NCBI RefSeq assembly: GCF_012641515.1
Contig: NZ_JABAHY010000001.1
Location: 1-64,000 of the forward strand
Source: Nesterenkonia sedimenti
GTDB taxonomy: Bacteria > Actinomycetota > Actinomycetes > Actinomycetales > Micrococcaceae
Direction of reading: 5' to 3'
Length of the DNA: 64,000 nt
A program made the position numbers and the translations under genes. Each line of letters starts with the position of its first letter. The stretch's first letter is position 1. The notes beneath the pieces were generated by a model that saw only the letters and a program-made list of their open reading frames with translations, was not told the origin of the DNA and ran no database searches. Positions 37,587 to 46,208 of this stretch are shown piece after piece.

Positions 37587-38972
37587 TCAGCGGTTCTGGT
37601 GCTCGAGCCAGCCGTTGTAGCTGCCTTCTAATTCGAGGACTCGATAGCCCTTCCGGCGCAGAGCACTGGCTGCGACGGAATTCCTCTTACCGGACTGGCA
37701 GTAGGAGATGACCGTGGCGTCCTGGGGCAGCTTGTCCAGGTGCCAGAGGACCTTCCCAGCGCTGAGATTGTGGGCACCTGGGATATGACCTTCCGCGTAT
37801 TCGGTGGCGTTGCGGACATCGAGCAGCACATCTGTCTCAGATGTGGCCAGCTCAGCTGCGGGGATAGTCGCAGGAGTGACCACCGGCAACCCATCGAGAC
37901 TGGTGATGTATCCGGCATAACGGTCAATGCCTACCCGGATGAGGTGATTCCTCAGCCGGTGAGCCTCCGCCTGGTCGGCGGCGAGCAGGACCAGCGGTCG
38001 CGCCTCTCGCTCGGGATCGTAGACCCAGGCGCCGAAGCTGGCCGGCTTCTCCTGGGGGATGTTCAATGCCCCGAGTGCGGTGCCGGCGTGAACTTCATCA
38101 TGGGATCGAGTATCGGCCACAATGAGCTCATCGGTCTCGACCGCCGTAGCGACTTGGCCAGCCGGAAGCTCCTTGAGAGCTGGAAGCTGACCCAGAATTG
38201 CAGGGCCATTCTTGTTCTGCCGCTTCATCCGCCCGAAATAGGCGTGGGCATCCGGCTGTCCCTCCAGCAGCTGCTCGATGAATCCGGCCTCGTCGTCGGC
38301 CTTGAGGAAGGAAGACCACCAGGCATTGGCCCGCTCGTACCCGACTGTCGTTGCCGGCAGTGCTCCCAGGGACTTGCCGCAGGCGCTCCCCGCACCGTGT
38401 CCGGGGTAGACCATCACATGGTCCTCCATGGGCAGGAAGACGTTCTTCAGGCTGTCGAAGAGCTGCTTGGCCCCCGCATACCGTGAATCGACGCCGTCGG
38501 CGGCTTCGTCCAGCAGGTCAGGTCGCCCGAGCTCGCCGGCGAAGACGAAGTCTCCGGAGAGAACGTACCCGGGGTCGCTGCTGAAGGCGCCGTCGGTGAT
38601 CTCGAAGACCAGGTGCTCGGGGGTATGCCCCGGGGTATGCCTGGCCCTGATGGTGATGTTCCCTACGCTGATCACATCACCGTCGTGGAGGCGGCGACCT
38701 TCGAAGCCGTATTGCCATTCGTCGTCGCCCTCCCCGGAGAGGTAGACCTCAGCGTCGGTGGCAGCGGCCAGCTCCCGGGTTCCTGAGAGATAGTCGGCAT
38801 GGATGTGTGTCTCGGTGACAGCCACGATCTTCATTCCATGGTGCCGTGCCAGGTCCAGGTACTCGCCGATGTCGCGGCGGGCGTCTACCACCACCGCCTC
38901 GTTCTTGGCCTGACAGCCGATGAAATAGCTGGCCTGGGCCAGATCCTCGTCATATATGCGTTCCAACAACAT
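37587..38972 (-). CDS. CstB-like persulfide dioxygenase-sulfurtransferase
   Basis: A 461-aa protein. Residues 1-245 are an ETHE1-type metallo-beta-lactamase fold with THIHADYLSG near residue 56, TPGHTPEHLVF, LSGDFVFAGELGRPDL and YPGHGAGSACG. A non-catalytic rhodanese-like domain lacking the Cys follows (LVLLAADQAEAHR), and then an active rhodanese with YCQSGKRNS near residue 430. This is the CstB architecture: it oxidises low-molecular-weight persulfides to sulfite or thiosulfate. ATG 38972 has the strong site GAAGGAGACACA; the frame is open for another 67 codons upstream but crosses the operators. It is first in the operon. Confidence 0.92.
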   Translation of the reverse strand: MLLERIYDEDLAQASYFIGCQAKNEAVVVDARRDIGEYLDLARHHGMKIVAVTETHIHADYLSGTRELAAATDAEVYLSGEGDDEWQYGFEGRRLHDGDVISVGNITIRARHTPGHTPEHLVFEITDGAFSSDPGYVLSGDFVFAGELGRPDLLDEAADGVDSRYAGAKQLFDSLKNVFLPMEDHVMVYPGHGAGSACGKSLGALPATTVGYERANAWWSSFLKADDEAGFIEQLLEGQPDAHAYFGRMKRQNKNGPAILGQLPALKELPAGQVATAVETDELIVADTRSHDEVHAGTALGALNIPQEKPASFGAWVYDPEREARPLVLLAADQAEAHRLRNHLIRVGIDRYAGYITSLDGLPVVTPATIPAAELATSETDVLLDVRNATEYAEGHIPGAHNLSAGKVLWHLDKLPQDATVISYCQSGKRNSVAASALRRKGYRVLELEGSYNGWLEHQNR

Positions 38973-38998
38973 TGTGTCTCCTTCGAGAGAACTGCTTA

Positions 38999-39016
38999 TA
39001 TACCCCAGGGGGTATA
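38999..39016. promoter_or_regulatory. CsoR/CstR-type operator 1
   Basis: The inverted repeat TATACCCC-A-GGGGGTATA-like lies 27 bp upstream of the CstB-like start. The A/T-flanked C4/G4 palindrome is the standard form of CsoR/CstR operators. Confidence 0.85.
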
Positions 39017-39031
39017 GAAGGAAGCATGACA

Positions 39032-39047
39032 TATACCCCGAGGGGTA
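39032..39047. promoter_or_regulatory. CsoR/CstR-type operator 2
   Basis: TATACCCC-GA-GGGGTA is a second palindrome of the same type, about 32 bp from the first (about three helical turns). The same site may also affect the divergent open frame at 39188. Confidence 0.82.
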
Positions 39048-39572
39048 CGCAAAAGAGGCGGCTTGCGACAGCTTCCCGCGGCGCGCCACCTGAGGGGAGG
39101 TGAGCTCGGGAGCCGCGGCAATGGCCTGGGCGGCGCTTAGAGAACGTAGAGTCATTCTTGGAGAAGCCGACAACTGAGCGACGGATCATGAGCCCTGCGC
39201 AGCATTCCGGCCGCGACGGCGAGCGCGGTCAACAGCCTCCGGTGGAGCGAGCATCCTCGGCTGCCCGGGGACTCGCTGAGACGGCCGCTGGGAAGGCATC
39301 CGAAGGGCGGACCAGTGAGATCGAGGAGCGCTGGGAGACCTGGCTGGCCTGGCCGGTGCTGATCGCAGCGATCGTGTCGGTCCCCGCGGTCTTCCTCACC
39401 TTGCTGGACGAGCCTTTGGAGATAATCGGGCACGTGGGGCTCTGGTTGACGACTGTTGTGCTGGTGTTCGAGACGGTCGTGCTCTTCCTGGTCGATCGAC
39501 TGGCTGTGCCGGAGTGGCAGAGATCCAGAAGTCTGAGAAGACGCACCGCGGAGTGCACGAGAGTGAAAACGA

Positions 39573-39598
39573 AGCGCCGACCCCTGGGGATCGGCACT
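39573..39598 (-). terminator. terminator of tRNA-Arg
   Basis: On the minus strand AGTGCCGA pairs with TCGGCGCT (one mismatch) around a CCCCAGGGG core. It is followed by TTCGTTTTC. It is 58 nt downstream of the tRNA 3' end. Confidence 0.65.
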
Positions 39599-39655
39599 CT
39601 AACTCAACTGTATCGACGGTACTCGAAAGCTCAATTGAGTCGAATATCAGTACTT

Positions 39656-39731
<76 letters not shown>

Positions 39732-39852
39732 GGGGCCGCACGATTCGCTCGTGCTGACCGATATAGATTACCAGTCCAATCCGCAGGAGCCTAGTTGGGA
39801 AACGCTGAGCCCCTCGGAGAACCTCAGCCGCCGAAGGTCTAGGCTAAGGCTT

Positions 39853-40491
39853 ATGGATATCCAGGACTCGGCTGCTGACCTGCCCATCCAGAGTTCGCAG
39901 GAGCTCGTCTCCTCACGAGTTTTCAATGCAGTGGAGGAGACCTTCACCTTCGGTGAGACCGGTGGAACCCTGAGCAGGATCTTCATACAACATCTCAGTG
40001 CCGTGGCCGTCTTGGCCGTCAACGAGGACGATGAGGTCCTGTTGATCAATCAGTACCGTCACCCGGTGCGGATGAACTTATGGGAAATCCCCGCAGGCCT
40101 ACTGGATGTGGAGGGCGAGCCGCTTCTGGAGACTGCTCAGCGGGAACTGGCTGAGGAGGCCGACCTCCGGGCTGAGAATTGGTACACCCTGACTGACTTC
40201 TACACCACACCCGGGGCCAGCGATGAGGCCATCCGGGTATATCTCGCCCAAGGGCTCAGCGAAATCCCCCACGGCGAGCGCCACACACGTCAGGCAGAGG
40301 AAGCCGAGATCACCACAGCCTGGGTGCCGCTGAAAGAGGCAGTCGAAGCTGTCCTGGCCGGAAAGATCCACAACCCCAGCGCCGCGAATGCCATCCTGGC
40401 CCTACATGCAGTGCGCACCGATGTGGGTAGCCTGCGGGATGCCCGGGCCCCGTGGCCGGATCATCCCCGCAGTTCAGTGATTCGCCCCTGA
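39853..40491 (+). CDS. NUDIX hydrolase, ADP-ribose pyrophosphatase-like
   Basis: A 212-aa NUDIX hydrolase. The NUDIX box reads GLLDVEGEPLLETAQREL followed by AEEADL, with the catalytic REx2-EE glutamates. It is preceded by QYRHPVRMNLWEIPAG, a hallmark of ADP-ribose pyrophosphatases, and a proline-type residue follows downstream in FYTTPGASDE. It would split ADP-ribose into AMP and ribose 5-phosphate. In M. tuberculosis the homologue Rv1700 lies between pyrG and xerD; here it has been moved next to tRNA-Arg. ATG 39853 is preferred; upstream in-frame codons read through the tRNA promoter region. Confidence 0.9.
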   Translation: MDIQDSAADLPIQSSQELVSSRVFNAVEETFTFGETGGTLSRIFIQHLSAVAVLAVNEDDEVLLINQYRHPVRMNLWEIPAGLLDVEGEPLLETAQRELAEEADLRAENWYTLTDFYTTPGASDEAIRVYLAQGLSEIPHGERHTRQAEEAEITTAWVPLKEAVEAVLAGKIHNPSAANAILALHAVRTDVGSLRDARAPWPDHPRSSVIRP

Positions 40492-40495
40492 TCCC

Positions 40496-40807
40496 TCAGC
40501 CAGTGGTGGAGACTGTATAGCTCCACAGCTCACTGGACATGCCCACCGGGGGCTTCTTGGGCTTGCCGTCATCGTCCCCATGGGACTTGGCAAAGTGCTG
40601 GGAGTTGCGCCAGTTCTCGAAGTCCTCCTCCGAATCCCACCGGGTGATCACCAACCAGGTATTGCGGTCATCGGTGGGCTGGAGCAGCTCATACCCCTGA
40701 AACCCAGGGGTGCCGTTCATGGAGCCATGGCGTGCGGCAAAGCGCTTGCCGAGTTCATCACCGGAGTCCTCGGGGACAGTAATCGCATTGATCTTGATGA
40801 CGCTCAT
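40496..40807 (-). CDS. MhuD/IsdG-like haem-degrading monooxygenase
   Basis: A 103-aa ABM-domain (antibiotic biosynthesis monooxygenase) protein. The three residues that bind and open haem in M. tuberculosis MhuD (Asn7, Trp66, His75) are matched by Asn7, Trp66 and His76. The protein reads MSVIKIN at the start, then ITRWDSEEDFENWRNSQHF, then KSHGDD. It would release iron from haem in the cytoplasm. The open frame extends upstream, but start 40807 gives the family N-terminus. No haem-uptake genes are nearby. It is divergent from the large helicase gene, with 70 bp between them. Confidence 0.85.
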   Translation of the reverse strand: MSVIKINAITVPEDSGDELGKRFAARHGSMNGTPGFQGYELLQPTDDRNTWLVITRWDSEEDFENWRNSQHFAKSHGDDDGKPKKPPVGMSSELWSYTVSTTG

Positions 40808-40877
40808 AGCAGTCATTGTTCCACTGATACCGCCGGCGGTCACACGGGATCCCAGGTGAAGAGGGCAGGATAGGACT

Positions 40878-43800
40878 ATGAACCTGCTGAGCCTGGTCCA
40901 CCAGGGCCTCACCGTACAAGTCCTGCACCAGGACTCGTTCAACTACGCCCTGGAGCATAACCGGGTTCCGGTACTGAGTTCCGTACAACTCCGTGCAGAG
41001 GAAACGGCCGGAACCGAAACCCTGGATCTTGCCCTGCGGCTGAGCATCGCTCCGGTGGGTCCAGTAGAGGTGGCGCAGGCCCTGGAGATTCCGCTGCCTT
41101 CGGTTCCCGCCGGGGAAGAGGCGGTACTACCTGCTCGGCAGATCAGCTGGAACCTAGAACACGCAGCGTTCCTGACCATCACAGAGACAGCCAGCACGAC
41201 CCTGCGCGCTGAGCTGGTGGACCGCAGCCAGGAATCCCGGCTGTCTACCGGGACCGCAGCGGTGCGTGTGCTGCCAGCAGAGTTATGGTCACCGGAGGGC
41301 ATCCGGGAATCATTGGCGGCCTATATCCGCCCCCGAGATCCGATCATCGAGGAACTGCTCACCGAAGCCAGTGCTGCTCTGACTGAGCACACCGGATCCG
41401 GGGAGATGCCCGGCTATGCCGGCGGACCCGAGCGTGTGGAGCTCACCGCACGGGGTATCTACCACGCCCTGGCCATGCGGGGGCTGGCGGCTTCCCCCTC
41501 TGCGACTGATCACCAGCAGCGGATCCGGAGCCATACCGATGTTCTGAAGACTCGGCAGGCCAGCAGTCTTGAGGCCGCCTGTCTCTTTGCCGCGGCATTG
41601 AGCCGTGCAGGCCTGCATGCCGTGGTGGCGGTAACCGGCAGGCATGCCCTGGTGGGCTGGCTGGCCGAACACAGCCACCTCAGCACCACTGTTGTGGACC
41701 AGCCGAATGTGATCGCCACCCTGGCTGATTCAGAGCTGCTGGAAGTCATCGAGGTCACCGGCATGACCACTACCAACCAGGGCAGCGATTTCGATATGGC
41801 TGGCTCCCAGGCCGCCCGGTGGTGGACCAGCTACGAGCAGGAGGGGCTCTGGCTCCTGGATGTTGCCGCCGCCCACCGTCGCATCCGGCCGCTGCCAAAC
41901 CTGCGATTCGACGGGGAGACGCTCGTGGTTGAGACCGTCCAGGAAGGCAATCACCACAGGTGGCGATCATCCCCACCAGGGTCCAAGGCGTCTGCCCACC
42001 CCACCAGCTCCCCTTCGATCCAGACGGCCGAAGCCCGGAAGGCTCCAGCACGGATCGAACAGTGGCGGCGAGCGCTGCTGGACCTCAGCTACCGCAACCC
42101 GCTGCTGCGTCTGGCGAAGTCCAGCTCTGCGCCCCTGCATGTACCGGCTGGGTCACTGAACGCGCTGATGGAACAACTGGTCGCAGGCAACAAGTTCGAG
42201 CTGAGCGAGCACGGGGATATCGAACAGATCCACCAGGCCCAGGGAGCCCGTACTGCGGCGGATGTGGACCCTGAGACACTGAGCCGAATCCTGATCGAAG
42301 AGCGTCGAATCTTCGCGATCCTGGGATTCAGCGAGTTCGAGAAGCGGCTGCGCTCCCTCCAACGGCGGGCGAACACCACTGCCGAGGAGACCGGCGCCCA
42401 TCCGCTCTACTGCGCCATCGGAGCCCTGCGCTGGGAGGACCGCGGAGGAAAACGCGGCGGACACGCACCCCTGTTCTTGGTTCCGGTAACTCTCACCGGT
42501 GGGCGACGCTCACCTTTCCGGGTCGAGTATGACGATTCCCGGGAGATTGTGCCCAATATCAGTGCCCTGGAGAAGCTGCGCACCGATATGGGCCTAACCC
42601 TTCAGGCACTGGCTGATCCGCCGCGGACATCCGAAGGGCTGATTGATCTCCACACGGCACTGAGCGGGATCCGCCGGAGTCTGCTGAAAGAGCGGGCCGA
42701 GCAGATCACCGTGGAGGAGACCGCCCACCTGGCACTGCTGCAGTTCTCCACCCTGGATCTTTGGCGGGATCTCAGTGAGCATTGGGAAGTCTTTATGCGC
42801 CGGGACCATATCCGGCACCTGGTGGAGACCCCCGGAGCGCAGTTCGACGACGGGGTGGGCTCCCCGGAGCCGGTGCCGGAGGAGGAGGCGACCCTGCACC
42901 TTCCGGTGCCAGCCGATGCCTCCCAGATACGGGCGGTCTCCTGGGCTGCGGCAGGAAAGAGTTTCATCCTCGAAGGCCCACCAGGAACCGGAAAATCCCA
43001 AACCATCACCAACCTCATCGCGGAGAACCTCGCCCGCGGGAAGAAAGTCCTCTTTGTGGCCGAGAAACAGGTGGCCCTGGATGTGGTCCAGCGCCGCCTG
43101 GAAGAAGTTGGGCTCGCAGATTTCTGTCTGGACCTGCATGGGAAGAACCAGTCGGTCAGCGCAGTCCGGGCCCAGATCCGTGCCGCCCTGGAGGCCAACC
43201 CAGCCCCTGAGGTGGCCTTCGAAACCACGAGGGCTCGGCTACGCAATGCCGTGGAGTATTTAGCCCGCTATCCGCAGGCGCTGCATAGTGCCGGACCGGC
43301 CGGCCTCAGCGCCTGGCAGGCCCGGCAACTGGTACTCGAACTGGCAGAATATGAGGACACCGTAGACCCCGACGACGACCCCCTGGTGCTGACCCCAGAA
43401 CAAGCGCCGAGACTGGGAGCCCTGGAGGAAGCCTGTTCCCGGGCCGCTGAGGTCGACCGGGACCTGCTGCAACTTCAGGCACCGATAGCTGAGCACCCCT
43501 GGGCCCTGGCAGAACCTGCTGCAACGACTGCCCTAGATCAGCATCGCAGCCAGTTCAGCGCCATCCTGACCGCCACACTGGAGGCTGAGCACGGCACCGA
43601 TGGCAGCCCTGCCCATGCACTGATGGATCTCGCTCTCACCGTAGAGCAGACCGATGCGGTCATCACCTGGTTGGAATCACTGGTGTCCGGGTTCCGGACT
43701 AGTGCCTTCGGCCTGGACCTGCCTTCCTTGATCACCCAGGCTAAGGACATCGACCAGCGGTGGTTTCCCATCGGGCGGGGCAGGTCACGGCGGAAGCTGC

Positions 43801-46205
43801 TGCGTGGAATAGAGGAACATCTCACTGGCCCCGAAGCCCTAGCGGTGGAGGAGCTGACCTCACGTCTGGAGGCGCTGAGCCAACTGAAGGCTCAATGGGA
43901 GCGTCTGCACCTGGTGTTCGCCGAAGAATCACCCAGCACCCGGGAACAGGTGGCGGCCCTGATAGCTGAGATCTACCGCGATGGTAGCCCGATCTCCTAT
44001 CCTGCTGAGTCATTGCGCCAACGGGCCACGGCCTGGACCTCAATGCTCGAGCTACTGGGCGCTACCAGTAGGAGTCTGCACCGGTGGGCCGGGACGCAAA
44101 GCCGAAAGGAGGCCATCGATCGCTGCGCAGCAGCCTGGTCGGCAGATCTCAACACGGGGATGACATCCCTGGACCGTTGGGCCCAGGTCAGTGCAGGACT
44201 GGACTGGCTGCACCGACATGGTCTGGAGAACTGGGTACGTGCCCTGCAGCAGGAGCGACTTTTGCCCGGTGATCTCGAACCCAGCCTGCGGCAAGCGCTC
44301 ACGGATGCCTCTCTAGCCGAACGGTTGGAGTCGACGGGCTCGGTGCGCTTTGATGAGACTCGGCACCTGCGGCGAATCGAGCAGTTCGGCTCAGCCTCTT
44401 CGGCCCATCGGGAATTGCTGAGCCGGCAGCTGCCAGCCGATCTGGTGGCCTCACGCAGCTTTGACCCCCATGCGTCATTGGGGCGGGTGGGCCAGCTGCG
44501 CACCCAGGCCGGTCGGCGGCGGGGCGGACTGAGTATCCGGGGCCTATTCGAACATTTCGGCAGTCTCATCACCGAGGCTGCCCCCTGCCTGCTGATGAGC
44601 CCTGACTCAGTGGCTCGTTTCCTGCCGCCAGAGTCTGTGGAAGTTGACCTGGTGGTCTTTGATGAGGCTTCTCAGATTCGAGTGCCGGAGGCCATCCGGG
44701 CCATGGGGCGGGCAAAGTCTGTGGTCATTGTCGGTGACACCAAGCAGATGCCGCCCAGTTCCACCTTCTCGGCCCGCACGGCAGATGAGGCCAGTGGTGC
44801 AGGCGATGAGCTGCCAGTACCTGCGGATATGGACTCCATCCTTTCGGAGGCCGCTGAAGCAGGCTTCCCCAGGCAGTGGCTGAGCTGGCATTACCGCTCC
44901 CGGGATGAGTCGCTGATTGCCTTCTCGAATCAGCAGTACTACGAGGACCGGCTCTCGACATTTCCGGCTCCGCCGCAGGCTGAGGGCAGTTCGGCAGTGC
45001 AGCTGCGGCATATTGGGGGCCTCTGGGAAGGTGGCCGAGGTGGCGCAAGGGTCAACCGGGCCGAGGCCGAGGCAGTTGTTGCCGAGGTGGACCAACTTCT
45101 CCAAGAACAGCCTGAGCGGAGCATCGGGGTTGTTACGTTCAACATCCAGCAGCGGGACCTCATCCTGGACCTCCTTGAGGAGCACCCATCATCGGCTGTC
45201 AGAGAGGCGCTGATGCGGGATGAGGATCCAGTCTTTGTGAAGAACCTGGAGAATGTGCAGGGTGATGAGCGCGATGTCATTCTCTTCACGCTGGCTATCT
45301 CGGCTGATGAGCGCGGGCGTGTCCCGCTGAACTTCGGTGCCCTCAGTGGGGCAGGGGGAGAGCGGCGGCTCAATGTTGCGATCACCCGTGCCCGGGAGCA
45401 GGTGATCATCTTCACCTCCTTCCGCCCCCAGCAGCTGGATGTCTCAACCTCGGCCTCTCAGGGATTACATGATCTGCGGGAGTACCTCCTCACCGCTGAG
45501 TACGGCACAGCTCAGTTGGGCAGCGGCTCAGCGCAGACCAGTTTGGACCGCCACTCGGAGACAGTTGCCACGGCACTGGAGGCGGCAGGACTTGAGGTGC
45601 GCCGCCGGGTTGGGCTTTCGGATTTCACGGTGGATCTGGCCGTCCGCAGTGGGCCTGAACGGCCATGGGTGGCAGTACTGCTGGATGGGCCTCTGTGGGC
45701 AGCGCGCGGCACCGTCGGTGACCGGGAGCTGCTGCCTTCTGTGATCTTGCAGGGGTTGATGTCCTGGGCAGCCGTGGAACGGGTTTGGCTGCCGGCGTGG
45801 CTGAAAGATCCCGAGCTCGTGGTGGAGCGTATCTGCCGTGTGGCTGCTGGTGCGGATCAACCCCGTGACTCGGAGGATCAACCAGGCGCTGAGGAGAGCA
45901 ACCGGGCTACCCAGCCTCAGGCTGACAGGGGAGCCGGGGCATCAAGTGGGCCTGCGCCGATTCAGGTGCAGCAGCAGCATGTTGCTGATGCTCCGATTGA
46001 TGAGCTGCTGGGGGTTTTCGTCGAGGTGATCCGGCGTGCCCATGGGGCGCCCCGGGATGAGGCTCAGCGTGAGGTGGCCCGACTGTACGGGCACCAGAAG
46101 ATGGGATCACGGATATCGGCGCGGATGCAGGAGGTCACTGACCTGGCTCTGTCCCAGGGGCAGATTCAGGAGCAGGATGGTCTGCTCACTGCTGTGGGGG
46201 AGTAG
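40878..46205 (+). CDS. giant DUF4011-type SF1 helicase with C-terminal nuclease and DUF3320 domains
   Basis: A 1775-aa protein. Residues 1-380 are a beta-rich region plus a transglutaminase-like segment (SSLEAACLFAAALSRAGLHA). DUF4011 starts near 390 (IEQWRRALLDLSYRNPLLRL). The Upf1-like SF1 helicase has Walker A GPPGTGKSQTITNL near 700, Walker B LVVFDEASQIRVPEA near 1257, WLSWHYRSRDESLI, and motif VI RRLNVAITRAREQV near 1496. A Vsr/DUF559-like PD-(D/E)xK domain follows near 1555-1650 (DFTVDLAVRSG, WVAVLLDGPLW). A DUF3320 segment lies near 1705-1770. COG1112 proteins of this layout are found in bacterial defence and repair loci, but the substrate is unknown. It stands alone, with no modification gene beside it. 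Confidence 0.9.
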   Translation: MNLLSLVHQGLTVQVLHQDSFNYALEHNRVPVLSSVQLRAEETAGTETLDLALRLSIAPVGPVEVAQALEIPLPSVPAGEEAVLPARQISWNLEHAAFLTITETASTTLRAELVDRSQESRLSTGTAAVRVLPAELWSPEGIRESLAAYIRPRDPIIEELLTEASAALTEHTGSGEMPGYAGGPERVELTARGIYHALAMRGLAASPSATDHQQRIRSHTDVLKTRQASSLEAACLFAAALSRAGLHAVVAVTGRHALVGWLAEHSHLSTTVVDQPNVIATLADSELLEVIEVTGMTTTNQGSDFDMAGSQAARWWTSYEQEGLWLLDVAAAHRRIRPLPNLRFDGETLVVETVQEGNHHRWRSSPPGSKASAHPTSSPSIQTAEARKAPARIEQWRRALLDLSYRNPLLRLAKSSSAPLHVPAGSLNALMEQLVAGNKFELSEHGDIEQIHQAQGARTAADVDPETLSRILIEERRIFAILGFSEFEKRLRSLQRRANTTAEETGAHPLYCAIGALRWEDRGGKRGGHAPLFLVPVTLTGGRRSPFRVEYDDSREIVPNISALEKLRTDMGLTLQALADPPRTSEGLIDLHTALSGIRRSLLKERAEQITVEETAHLALLQFSTLDLWRDLSEHWEVFMRRDHIRHLVETPGAQFDDGVGSPEPVPEEEATLHLPVPADASQIRAVSWAAAGKSFILEGPPGTGKSQTITNLIAENLARGKKVLFVAEKQVALDVVQRRLEEVGLADFCLDLHGKNQSVSAVRAQIRAALEANPAPEVAFETTRARLRNAVEYLARYPQALHSAGPAGLSAWQARQLVLELAEYEDTVDPDDDPLVLTPEQAPRLGALEEACSRAAEVDRDLLQLQAPIAEHPWALAEPAATTALDQHRSQFSAILTATLEAEHGTDGSPAHALMDLALTVEQTDAVITWLESLVSGFRTSAFGLDLPSLITQAKDIDQRWFPIGRGRSRRKLLRGIEEHLTGPEALAVEELTSRLEALSQLKAQWERLHLVFAEESPSTREQVAALIAEIYRDGSPISYPAESLRQRATAWTSMLELLGATSRSLHRWAGTQSRKEAIDRCAAAWSADLNTGMTSLDRWAQVSAGLDWLHRHGLENWVRALQQERLLPGDLEPSLRQALTDASLAERLESTGSVRFDETRHLRRIEQFGSASSAHRELLSRQLPADLVASRSFDPHASLGRVGQLRTQAGRRRGGLSIRGLFEHFGSLITEAAPCLLMSPDSVARFLPPESVEVDLVVFDEASQIRVPEAIRAMGRAKSVVIVGDTKQMPPSSTFSARTADEASGAGDELPVPADMDSILSEAAEAGFPRQWLSWHYRSRDESLIAFSNQQYYEDRLSTFPAPPQAEGSSAVQLRHIGGLWEGGRGGARVNRAEAEAVVAEVDQLLQEQPERSIGVVTFNIQQRDLILDLLEEHPSSAVREALMRDEDPVFVKNLENVQGDERDVILFTLAISADERGRVPLNFGALSGAGGERRLNVAITRAREQVIIFTSFRPQQLDVSTSASQGLHDLREYLLTAEYGTAQLGSGSAQTSLDRHSETVATALEAAGLEVRRRVGLSDFTVDLAVRSGPERPWVAVLLDGPLWAARGTVGDRELLPSVILQGLMSWAAVERVWLPAWLKDPELVVERICRVAAGADQPRDSEDQPGAEESNRATQPQADRGAGASSGPAPIQVQQQHVADAPIDELLGVFVEVIRRAHGAPRDEAQREVARLYGHQKMGSRISARMQEVTDLALSQGQIQEQDGLLTAVGE

Positions 46206-46208
46206 GGC

